Source of the DNA: an uncultured bacterium
GTDB taxonomy: Bacteria; Bacteroidota; Ignavibacteria; UBA10030; BY39
DNA length: 64,000 bases
Reading direction: 5' to 3'
NCBI GenBank assembly: GCA_937967455.1
Contig: CALCJK010000012.1
Coordinates: 195,422 to 259,421 of the forward strand
In this document: piece after piece, positions 49,666 to 58,123 of the stretch
Numbering within the stretch: position 1 is the stretch's first letter
Layout of the letters: each line of letters starts with the position of its first letter
Program-made: the position numbers and the translations under genes
Notes under the pieces: model-generated
Seen by the model: the letters and a program-made list of their open reading frames with translations, nothing else
Told to the model about the DNA's origin: nothing
The model's database searches: none

Positions 49666-50784
49666 CTACTTTATTAAAGAATTAATGTTTTTATATTCTA
49701 TGTCAAAACGTTTTGCTATTGATTCTTGAGTACAGAACCCATCATACATTACAACAGCCTTCGCAAGTCCAATATTTTCCTTGATTGTTCTCTCAATGCC
49801 GTTTTCAACGATTTCTACTAGAAATGGAAGTAGACTATTTGTCATTGCAAATGCTGCAGAACGAGCAACATTTGCCGCCATGTTTGGAACACAATAATGT
49901 ATTACATTATGCTGTATATATACTGGGTTATCTAGTGTTGTAGGTCGGCTTGTTTCAATACAACCTCCTTGATCTATTGATACATCAATGATAACTGAAC
50001 CGGGTTTCATACTCTTAACCATATCTTCAGTAACTAACCTTGGAGCTTTTTCTCCTTTTATTAACACAGCTCCTATTAACACATCTGCATATTCTATTGC
50101 TTTCCGAATATTATATTCATTTACCAATCCAGTAGTAATTCTGTAATTAAATTGTTGTTCAAGTACTCGAAGCCGATTTAAATCTTTATCTAAAACTATA
50201 ACCTGTGCACCAACACCTAATGCGACTCTTGCAGCTGCTCTACCAACAGTGCCAGCTCCAAGTATTACTACCGTTGCGGGTGCTACACCTGTTAATCCAC
50301 CTAATAAAATTCCTCTACCATTGTTTGTATTTTCAAGATACCGGCTTGCTACCTGAATTGACATTAAACCAGCAATTTCACTCATTGCTGAAAGAACCGG
50401 CATATCACCTTTCTCATCTTCTATAAGTTCGATGGCAATTGCACATATTTTTTTATTTGAAAGGATTTCTACAACTTTTGGTTTTGCTACCGCAAGATGC
50501 AGTGCGGAGATAAGAACTTGTGAATCCAGCAATCTATCAGCATCATTTTCTGTAGGAGGAGATATTTTTAATACAATATCTGCTCTTTTATAAACTTCAT
50601 CCTGTGTGTAAACTATTTTTGCTCCTACTTCTTCATATTTTTGATTTGTAAAGTGAGCCCCTTCTCCAGCATCCTTTTCAATGAAAAAATTTGCACCTGC
50701 TGAGACTAGCGTATGAATTGCAGCTGGTGTTAATGCAATTCTACGATCTCTGCGTGGGTCTTCTTTTGGTATTCCGATATTCAT
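49666..50784 (-). CDS. ald: Alanine dehydrogenase
   Basis: IGIPKEDPRRDRRIALTPAAI; LLGGLTGVAPATVVILGAGTVGRAAARVALGVGAQVIVLD; DVSIDQGGCIETSRPTT. Confidence 0.9.
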   Translation of the reverse strand: MNIGIPKEDPRRDRRIALTPAAIHTLVSAGANFFIEKDAGEGAHFTNQKYEEVGAKIVYTQDEVYKRADIVLKISPPTENDADRLLDSQVLISALHLAVAKPKVVEILSNKKICAIAIELIEDEKGDMPVLSAMSEIAGLMSIQVASRYLENTNNGRGILLGGLTGVAPATVVILGAGTVGRAAARVALGVGAQVIVLDKDLNRLRVLEQQFNYRITTGLVNEYNIRKAIEYADVLIGAVLIKGEKAPRLVTEDMVKSMKPGSVIIDVSIDQGGCIETSRPTTLDNPVYIQHNVIHYCVPNMAANVARSAAFAMTNSLLPFLVEIVENGIERTIKENIGLAKAVVMYDGFCTQESIAKRFDIEYKNINSLIK

Positions 50785-50994
50785 ACTTAAACCTTTTATA
50801 TTTTCAAAGAATTTTTATTAATGCCTTTTGATAATAGTAACTAATTTCTACTCAACTAATATGCCACTATTAACTTTATAATTTATGTGTTTAAATGAGT
50901 TATATGCAGTGTATAAAAATAATATTTTAGAGCTTTTCCTATTTTTTAAAAATGATAATCTCCGTTTTTCAAAAATGGAAAAATGTTGAAAAAT

Positions 50995-51684
50995 TCAATC
51001 ATCTTTTCCAGCTAAAATAATTACAAATTCTCCTTGAATTGTCTTGGATTCTAGATGTTTAATCACATCCGATACCTTGCCGTAAATGACTTGTTCAAAC
51101 ATTTTTGTGATTTCTCTTGCTATTGTTATTTTTCTGTCGCCTATTATTTCCAAAATCTCGTAAAGTGTTTTTAGAATTCTATGTGGTGATTCATAAAGTA
51201 TAATCGTTCTGGTTTCACTTTTAATTTTTTCAAGTTTAGTCTTCCTGCCTTTTTTATGTGGTAGAAATCCTTCAAACACAAAGCTATCTGTTGGTAATCC
51301 ACTTACGACAAGTGCAGATAAGAATGCAGACGCACCTGGTATAGGTATTATTCTAATTTTCTCTTCTATTGCTTTTTTAACTAAACGATATGCAGGATCT
51401 GAAATTCCCGGTGTGCCTGCATCGGAAACAACAGCAACTGATTTGCCTGATTTCAGGATATTGATTATTTCAGGTATTCTTTTTGATTCGTTAAATTGAT
51501 AATAACTTAACAGTTCTTTTTGAATACCGTAATGATTCAAAAGTATTCTGGTTTTTCTTGTGTCTTCTGCTGCAATTATGTCAACACTCTTAAGAATTCT
51601 CAATGCACGAAGTGTAATATCTTCCAAGTTACCTATAGGAGTGGCGACCACATACAATGCACCGTTAATAACTTCTTCTGCCAT
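50995..51684 (-). CDS. rsmI: 16S rRNA (cytidine-2'-O)-methyltransferase RsmI
   Basis: LYVVATPIGNLEDITLRALRILKSVDIIAAEDTRKTRILLNHYGI; VSDAGTPGISDPAYRLV; PGASAFLSALVVSGLPTDSFVFEGFLP. Confidence 0.96.
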   Translation of the reverse strand: MAEEVINGALYVVATPIGNLEDITLRALRILKSVDIIAAEDTRKTRILLNHYGIQKELLSYYQFNESKRIPEIINILKSGKSVAVVSDAGTPGISDPAYRLVKKAIEEKIRIIPIPGASAFLSALVVSGLPTDSFVFEGFLPHKKGRKTKLEKIKSETRTIILYESPHRILKTLYEILEIIGDRKITIAREITKMFEQVIYGKVSDVIKHLESKTIQGEFVIILAGKDD

Positions 51685-51686
51685 AT

Positions 51687-52448
51687 TTATTTTGGTATTT
51701 CAGCAATAAGTGGCATTCTTCTTTTGAATTCGTTTGATTTGATTCTTTTCCTAACCTTTTCGATAAAATCTTTATTAAAGCCCATTGCTATTAATTCAGA
51801 ATCGGATTTTTTGTTATCAATCATCTCTATCAGAAGTTTGTCTACATCTTTGTATGAAAACCCCAATTCACCTTCATCAGTTTGCCCGACCCATAAATCG
51901 GCAGATGGTACTTTGTTAATAATTTTTTCAGGTACACCCAATTCACGAGCCAATTCCCAAACCTGTGTTTTATATAGATCTCCAATCGGATTTATCGCGC
52001 AAGCTGTATCTCCATAGATTGTACCGTAACCGAGTAAAATTTCAGTTTTGTTACTGGTACCAACTACTAGTGCATTGTCTCTTGCAGAGAGGTCATATAA
52101 TATAATCATTCTGGAACGTGCAGCAATATTTCCTAACCTTATATGATTCATATGCCGATCGACATTCAAGAATTCATCTACCATAGGTGTAATATCAATG
52201 ATTCTACTTCTTAATCCCAGAGTTTTGCATACGTGCATCGCATCCGCGGTATTTTCAGGTGTACTGGTTTTATATGGCATAATAACACCCAAAACATTTA
52301 AACCTCCAAGGGCTTCTTTAGTTAGATATGCAACTACTGCAGAATCTAAACCTCCTGAAATTCCAATAATAGCTTTGTTAAAGCCAGATTTTTCAAATTC
52401 TGTTTTTAAAAAATCAACTAAATATTTATGAATTTCATAGATGTTCAT
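51687..52448 (-). CDS. nadE: NH3-dependent NAD+ synthetase
   Basis: IIGISGGLDSAVVAYL; GNIAARSRMIILYD; VVGTSNKTEILLGYGTIYGDTACAINPIGDLYKTQVWELA; PSADLWVGQTDEGELGF. Confidence 0.96.
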   Translation of the reverse strand: MNIYEIHKYLVDFLKTEFEKSGFNKAIIGISGGLDSAVVAYLTKEALGGLNVLGVIMPYKTSTPENTADAMHVCKTLGLRSRIIDITPMVDEFLNVDRHMNHIRLGNIAARSRMIILYDLSARDNALVVGTSNKTEILLGYGTIYGDTACAINPIGDLYKTQVWELARELGVPEKIINKVPSADLWVGQTDEGELGFSYKDVDKLLIEMIDNKKSDSELIAMGFNKDFIEKVRKRIKSNEFKRRMPLIAEIPK

Positions 52449-52561
52449 AATTTTGTTTAAAATTTAATTAAAACTCATAACATTTCAAAAATTGTATAAA
52501 TCTGATTGTTTATATATATTTTTTAAAATTAAAAATATGGATAAAAATTTAGGATATAAAT

Positions 52562-53320
52562 ATGATAAATCTTGAAAATAAAGTTGCACTCATTACAGGT
52601 GGTTCAAGAGGAATTGGAGCTGCTTGTGCAATTTTGCTTGCAAAAGCTGGTGCAAATATTGTTATCTCATACAAAAGCAATTATAGAGCTGCGAATAAAG
52701 TTTTAAAAGATATAAAAATCTTAAATAGACAAGCATTTGCAATAAAGTGTGATGTTGAAAATTTCAAAGAAGTAGATAAAACAGTTAAAAAAATTATTGA
52801 TGAGTTTGGTAGAATTGATATTTTAATAAATAATGCTGGGGTATGGACAAGTAGCTCAATAGAGAAAATGAGTGAGAAAACTTGGGATCAAACTATCGAC
52901 ATCAATCTAAAAGGCACAATGAATTTCTGTAAGGCAGTTGCGCCTTATATGAAAAAACAGAAGTCTGGGCGAATAATTAATATTTCCTCCACTGCAGGAC
53001 AAAGAGGTGAAGCATTTCATTCTCATTATGCAGCTTCTAAAGGTGGAATAATTTCATTTACAAAATCTATAGCTGTTGAATTGATTCCATTTGGAATTTA
53101 TGTTAATTGTGTAGCTCCAGGTTGGGTTTTAACTGATTTGACAATTCCATATCTGAAAAACAAAAAAAATTTAACAGATGTATTAGCAAAAATTCCCCGG
53201 AATAAAATTGCTACCCCAGAGGAAATAGCAGGTCCTGTTTTATTTCTTTCGTCAGATTTATCCAATAATATTGTAGGAGAAGTTTTAAATGTGAACGGAG
53301 GAAGTGTGCTTTGCGGCTGA
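52562..53320 (+). CDS. SDR family oxidoreductase (FabG-like)
   Basis: VALITGGSRGIGAACAILLAKAGA; LINNAGVWTSS; SSTAGQRGEAFHSHYAASKGGII; C-terminal GEVLNVNGGSVLCG. Confidence 0.92.
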   Translation: MINLENKVALITGGSRGIGAACAILLAKAGANIVISYKSNYRAANKVLKDIKILNRQAFAIKCDVENFKEVDKTVKKIIDEFGRIDILINNAGVWTSSSIEKMSEKTWDQTIDINLKGTMNFCKAVAPYMKKQKSGRIINISSTAGQRGEAFHSHYAASKGGIISFTKSIAVELIPFGIYVNCVAPGWVLTDLTIPYLKNKKNLTDVLAKIPRNKIATPEEIAGPVLFLSSDLSNNIVGEVLNVNGGSVLCG

Positions 53321-54108
53321 CATCTAAATTTGTGTTTATATCTATAATTTGCAGCTTTATAATATCTTACCTTTGGAAATTTCAGGATTTTGAATTAATA
53401 ATTAAACCTCAAGGATTTATTCTTAATCCCTTTTTTATAATACCTGGTTTATTACCTTTCTTTTTAACGAAGAATACATTTAAAATCTTTCCTAATGTTT
53501 TTATAAAATTAGGTAGCGTAAAATACTACTTAATTTCATTTACTTACAATTTGATATTGTTTAGTGGAATTTTAATAATAGGATTTATTTTAAAGATTCT
53601 CCGGTTCAATAATTTAAATAATTTTGAAACACAATTGCTTGGATTGATTTTGGATATTCCTCTTTTTTTAATAATATGGTTACCTTCAATATATTTGTAT
53701 GAATTTGCATGGAGGGGTTTTATATTAGAAAATCAACTCGGTAAGCCAAAATTCAAAAAAATTTTAGAATTGGCTTTTATAGCGAGTATTTCTTTTATAG
53801 TTTTATCTATTTTCTTTATTCTTCATAGTAATATTATTTTTGCAATAAGCTTTTTAATTTCTCAATTTTTAAATGCCATAGTATTGAATTTATTTTATAT
53901 TAAAAGCCGCTCGATATGGCTTTGTTCATTTCATCATATTTTGTTTATAGTGTTTAATACATATATTTTTGGGAGTATTTTTGAAGATGGGATATTATTT
54001 AACGAAAAATATGGGATTTTAAATGCAAATGGTGGAATTGGTGTTTTTTTACAAATTTTACTATTAATTTTATTGTATATCATAATAAAAAACGATATAA
54101 AGCATTAA
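53311..54108 (+). CDS. Polytopic membrane protein, possible divergent CPBP-family (Abi) member
   Basis: Hydrophobic throughout. IYLYEFAWRGFILENQLGKP resembles EExxWRGF with the first Glu replaced; SFHHILFIVFNTY resembles the HxxxN motif. Confidence 0.5.
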   Translation: MRLTSKFVFISIICSFIISYLWKFQDFELIIKPQGFILNPFFIIPGLLPFFLTKNTFKIFPNVFIKLGSVKYYLISFTYNLILFSGILIIGFILKILRFNNLNNFETQLLGLILDIPLFLIIWLPSIYLYEFAWRGFILENQLGKPKFKKILELAFIASISFIVLSIFFILHSNIIFAISFLISQFLNAIVLNLFYIKSRSIWLCSFHHILFIVFNTYIFGSIFEDGILFNEKYGILNANGGIGVFLQILLLILLYIIIKNDIKH

Positions 54109-54281
54109 AGCTCTAATTAATTGAAAATAAATGAGTTATTGGATTTTATACATATTAAATTTATCAAATTACTTAAATTTAGCCCAAATTTATATGAATA
54201 AAAACCGCTTATTACTTGCGTATTTCGTTATTTTTTATAATATTTGTAATAAATTAGCCGAATTATAGGATAAGAGAAATT

Positions 54282-55391
54282 GTGAAAAATACTAAATTTG
54301 ATTTTTTAAGTGGAAAACCAATCAATCTAAAACCAATTCCAAAAAACATAAGAATTACTGAATTGGTTGAAAATTATTTTCAGGCTTATAATTCAGCGCG
54401 TTTAAGGGAAGCTTGTCAATTGTTAACCCAAAAAATGCTGAAACCAAATGTAACAATTGGAATGAGCTTAACAGGTGCTTTAACACCAGCGGGTTTGGGT
54501 GCAACTTGCGTTGTTCCATTAATGAGAGCCGGTTTTGTGGATTGGTTAGTTTCTACAGGTGCTAATTTATATCATGATACGCACTTTGCTCTTGGTTTGA
54601 AGATGCACCGTGGTTCTCCTTTCATTGATGATAGAATCTTAAGAGAAAAAGGTGTTGTTAGAATTTACGATATTTTTTTTGATTACGATGTACTGCTTTC
54701 TACAGATGAGTTTTTTAGACAGATTCTAAGGTCTAATGAGTTCGAAAAAGAGATGGGAACTGCAGAACTACACTATAGATTAGGGAAATATATTTATGAG
54801 AGAGAAAAATTTTTAGGTATTAAAAATCATAGTGTTCTAGCAACAGCTTATTTATGTGGAATTCCGGTTTATACACCATCACCTGGAGATAGTTCAATTG
54901 GTATGAACATTGCCGAAGTGATGTTGGATGGAAATAAATTTAAACTGGATGTTTTCAGAGATGTAAATGAAACAGCAGCAATTGTGCTTGAAGCAAAAAA
55001 AAGAGGTGGATATAGTGGTGTTTTTATACTTGGTGGTGGTTCCCCTAAAAATTTTATGTTGCAAACTGAACCCCAATTACAGGAGGTTCTTAAAATTGAT
55101 GAAGATGGGCATGATTATTTTCTCCAGATTACAGATGCACGACCTGATACTGGTGGTTTATCTGGTGCAACACCCTCTGAAGCTGTTAGCTGGGGGAAAA
55201 TTGACCCTGCACGTCTACCTGATACTGTTGTTGTATATAGTGATTCCACGATAGTTTTTCCAATTATTACTTCATATGCTTTGAGTAAAGCAAAACCTAG
55301 AAAACTTAAAAAACTTTATTATAAAAGAGATCAATTATTAACAAAACTTTACCTTGAATATGAAAAAGGTAAGAAAAAGTTTAAAAAATAA
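54282..55391 (+). CDS. Deoxyhypusine synthase family protein
   Basis: [89 protein letters not shown] contains the catalytic-Lys motif (AVSWGKI). GTG start. Confidence 0.92.
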   Translation: MKNTKFDFLSGKPINLKPIPKNIRITELVENYFQAYNSARLREACQLLTQKMLKPNVTIGMSLTGALTPAGLGATCVVPLMRAGFVDWLVSTGANLYHDTHFALGLKMHRGSPFIDDRILREKGVVRIYDIFFDYDVLLSTDEFFRQILRSNEFEKEMGTAELHYRLGKYIYEREKFLGIKNHSVLATAYLCGIPVYTPSPGDSSIGMNIAEVMLDGNKFKLDVFRDVNETAAIVLEAKKRGGYSGVFILGGGSPKNFMLQTEPQLQEVLKIDEDGHDYFLQITDARPDTGGLSGATPSEAVSWGKIDPARLPDTVVVYSDSTIVFPIITSYALSKAKPRKLKKLYYKRDQLLTKLYLEYEKGKKKFKK

Positions 55392-55455
55392 TCAATCAAA
55401 CTTACTCGCTAATCGAGTATTAATTAACAACAATAATCAAATAAGGAGGTTTTAA

Positions 55456-55662
55456 ATGAGCCGATTTACTGAATTACGCGATCTGGTTAACAGCTTTGAA
55501 AAGGACTTCATTAAGTTCTATGACAAAGGAAATAAGTCAGCCGGAACTCGCGTTCGCAAAGCTATGAACGAACTTAAACGGAAAGCACAAGAAATCCGTA
55601 AAGAAGTTCAAGAGCTGAAAGCGAAGAAAACAGAAGGTGGCGAAAATCCACCAACACAATAA
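55456..55662 (+). CDS. Histone H1-like (Hc1-type) small basic protein
   Basis: MSRFTELRDLVNSFEKDFIKFYDKGNKSAGTRVRKAMNELKRKAQEIRKEVQELKAKK; AAGGAGGT SD. Confidence 0.82.
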   Translation: MSRFTELRDLVNSFEKDFIKFYDKGNKSAGTRVRKAMNELKRKAQEIRKEVQELKAKKTEGGENPPTQ

Positions 55663-55684
55663 GTTCAAACTGTAATTAAAGAAT

Positions 55685-55718
55685 GAGGCTGTTCATAAAA
55701 ATAGAACGGCCTCTTTCA
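55685..55718 (+). terminator. Rho-independent terminator after the histone-like gene
   Basis: GAGGCTGTTC ATAAAAATA GAACGGCCTC (10-bp stem with one G:U) followed by TTTCATTTTT. Confidence 0.85.
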
Positions 55719-55723
55719 TTTTT

Positions 55724-56899
55724 ATGAATGGAAAATTTTTTGCACAGCTTTCTTTTTTCCTACCTCTAATCTTTTCACTTCAAACTCTTGATTATCAAAA
55801 AATTCATCAACAGGCTATAGTAATTGATGGACATAATGATGCAATTCAGAGAATTGTTTCAGGAGAAGACCTTGCTAAATTAACTACAAATGGACATATC
55901 GATATTCCACGTATGCGTTCTGGAGGTATTGATGCAGCATTTTTTGCTGTATGGGTTCCTCCTTACAACAAATCCCAATCTTACTCAAAACAAGCTGTTA
56001 AACAGATTGAAAAATTTAAACAATTTGTAGAAAAAAATACTGATCAAATCGGGATTTTAATGAAATTTGACGACTTCGAAAAATTTAGAAGTCAGAAAAA
56101 GTTGATAGGAATTTTAAGTATGGAAGGTGCTCATCCGCTGGAAGATAATACAAAAAACTTAGATTTTTTTTATGAACTTGGTGTGCGCTCAATAATGCCA
56201 ACCTGGAATAACAGTACAAGTTGGGCAACTTCTGCAACTGATGAAAACCAGAAAAAAATTAAGCGAAAAGGTTTAAGCGAATTGGGTAAAAAGTTTATCA
56301 AAAGAATGAACGAATTGGGAATATTAATAGATTTATCGCATTCGGGAGAGCAAACATTCTGGGATATAATTCAAACTTCAGATAAACCGGTGATAGCTTC
56401 ACACTCGGCAGTCTGGGAAATATGCCCTCATATCAGGAATTTGAAAGATGACCAGATCAAAGCAATTGCAAAAAAAGGTGGATTAATTGCAATAACTTTT
56501 GTACCATGGTTTTTAGATAGTACATTTGCAAAAAAGGAAAAAGAACTAAGAATTAAAAATTCAAAATTGATAGATTCAGTAAAAAAAGATTGGAAAGGTA
56601 ATTCGCTTTCAAGAGAATTTATAATCGGAAAATTATTAATGAATGAATATGAAAAAATTTTGCCATCTGTAGAAACTGTTGTTGAACATATAGATTATAT
56701 AGTTCGTTTGGTCGGTGTTGATTACGTAGGACTTGGCTCTGATTTTGATGGTGTTGGTATTGTACCTTTAGGTCTAGACGATGTTTCATATTATCCAAAC
56801 ATTACAAGAAAGTTATTGGAACGTGGTTATGCAGAAAAGGATATTAGAAAAATCTTGGGTGAAAATTTTTTAAGAGTGTTAAAAGAGGTGCTCAAATAA
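55724..56899 (+). CDS. M19 family membrane dipeptidase
   Basis: IVIDGHNDAIQRI; LSMEGAHPLEDN; LTWNNS-like MPTWNNSTSWA; IDLSHSGEQTFWDII; PVIASHSAVWEICPHIRNLKDDQIKAI; VDYVGLGSDFDGVG. Confidence 0.93.
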   Translation: MNGKFFAQLSFFLPLIFSLQTLDYQKIHQQAIVIDGHNDAIQRIVSGEDLAKLTTNGHIDIPRMRSGGIDAAFFAVWVPPYNKSQSYSKQAVKQIEKFKQFVEKNTDQIGILMKFDDFEKFRSQKKLIGILSMEGAHPLEDNTKNLDFFYELGVRSIMPTWNNSTSWATSATDENQKKIKRKGLSELGKKFIKRMNELGILIDLSHSGEQTFWDIIQTSDKPVIASHSAVWEICPHIRNLKDDQIKAIAKKGGLIAITFVPWFLDSTFAKKEKELRIKNSKLIDSVKKDWKGNSLSREFIIGKLLMNEYEKILPSVETVVEHIDYIVRLVGVDYVGLGSDFDGVGIVPLGLDDVSYYPNITRKLLERGYAEKDIRKILGENFLRVLKEVLK

Positions 56900-56926
56900 A
56901 AAACCCCATCACCGATGGGGTTTTCT
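56900..56926. terminator. Bidirectional Rho-independent terminator between convergent M19 peptidase and rpsU
   Basis: AAAACCCCATC ACC GATGGGGTTTT: perfect 11-bp stem, 3-nt loop, T tracts on both strands. Confidence 0.92.
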
Positions 56927-56929
56927 CTA

Positions 56930-57130
56930 TTACATCTGGGATTCTTCCATTTGAGCACGTATTGCTCGTCGAATAGCTTTGATTCTTTCCATTCTTTTCC
57001 TAACAGAAGGTTTCGTGTAGAATGTTCTTTTCTTGAATTCTTTTAATACACCAGATCTTTCGTATTTCTTCTTAAATCGCTTGAGTGCTTTATCCAGTGA
57101 TTCATTATCTTGTATTTGTATACCTATCAA
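56930..57130 (-). CDS. rpsU: 30S ribosomal protein S21
   Basis: MIGIQIQDNESLDKALKRFKKKYERSGVLKEFKKRTFYTKPSVRKRMERIKAIRRA. TTG start preceded by AGGAGGTGA. Confidence 0.95.
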   Translation of the reverse strand: MIGIQIQDNESLDKALKRFKKKYERSGVLKEFKKRTFYTKPSVRKRMERIKAIRRAIRAQMEESQM

Positions 57131-57574
57131 TCACTTCACCTCCTCTCGATTCTCATTATTTAATATTTTTGTATTGTCTATCATATTGTCTTCATTTTGT
57201 ATATTTGTCTTGAAATTTTCAACTAATTTTCTTTCGCCAAGCTTTTCGAACTTGACAATTATAGCCAAATTGCCATCTGAAGTAGTGTCTTTTCTTAATA
57301 CCTTTCCGTAATCAGCTAAAACATCATGGTATATGATTTCACCAACAGAAAATGTTGTATCTGGCCTATAAATTTTATATTCGGACTTTTGTATTTTTTC
57401 CTGAACTGTGTTGTTTTCGAATTCGTTAATAACATTTAACAATGCAAGATGATGGCATTTAGGGCATCTATACCAGGCTTTTGACTGGTCGCCCTCAATG
57501 TTGTTGACAAGCACCATTTTTGTGCTTCTGTCGCAATAATTGCAATGTTTTTCTAAAATTCTTGCTTTTTTCAT
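57131..57574 (-). CDS. Zinc-ribbon protein with possible CarD-like segment
   Basis: ILEKHCNYCDRSTKMVL...WYRCPKCHHLALLNV; FSVGEIIYHDVLADYGKVLRKDTTSDGNLAIIVKFEKLGERKLV. Start placed at MKKARILEKH. Confidence 0.6.
   Translation of the reverse strand: MKKARILEKHCNYCDRSTKMVLVNNIEGDQSKAWYRCPKCHHLALLNVINEFENNTVQEKIQKSEYKIYRPDTTFSVGEIIYHDVLADYGKVLRKDTTSDGNLAIIVKFEKLGERKLVENFKTNIQNEDNMIDNTKILNNENREEVK
57136..57144 (-). promoter_or_regulatory. Perfect 9-nt Shine-Dalgarno (AGGAGGTGA) of rpsU
   Basis: Reverse strand reads AGGAGGTGA-AGTGA-TTG. It spans the last codons of the upstream gene. Confidence 0.85.
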
Positions 57575-57658
57575 GGAAATTAAAAGAAATTTGAAAATAA
57601 TTTGATTTAATATAATAACTTTATTATATTTTAACAAATTATTTAATGCGAGCTAATT

Positions 57659-58078
57659 ATGAAAAGAATAATATTTTTCTTATTAGTTCTGTTTGACATT
57701 TCATGGGAGTATTTGAAAAGTCAAATGAATTTCTGGAAAAAAGGAAAAAAATCAAATGAATTATTTAAAGTATCGAGTTTAAAATCAATTTGGAACTATA
57801 TAGAGTATTTTAAATGGAAAATTGTTAACACTATTACAACAAGTCTATCGGATCATATAATCATATACTAGAATGGCGATAACTTCTGAGGGGTTTGTTT
57901 ATGCATCTATTGACTGTAAAATATATTATAAATCGCTTAATGGAGGAATTAATTTAGTAATATTAACATATACTCCAAAAGTAGATATATTTTAGCTTGG
58001 GTTGAAATGAATGTAGTTTATCAAAGTAAAAATAAAATAACATCAACGGATGAAAATAATTTAGTTTTTACTTTATAA
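57659..58078 (+). pseudogene. Degenerate fragment of a secreted BNR/Ycf48-like repeat protein
   Basis: Signal-peptide-like MKRIIFFLLVLFDISW, then, in separate frames, GFVYASIDCKIYYKSLNGGINL and LAWVEMNVVYQSKNKITSTDENNLVFTL. It lies just upstream of an intact gene with TTNGGxxW repeats. Confidence 0.45.
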
Positions 58079-58123
58079 TTGTAGGTTGTGTACTTTTACA
58101 AAAATAATAAAAGGAGGTTTATT

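Noticed and set aside
51520-52017. 165-aa + strand ORF overlapping rsmI and nadE
   Set aside because: Antisense to two conserved genes; no domain similarity recognised.
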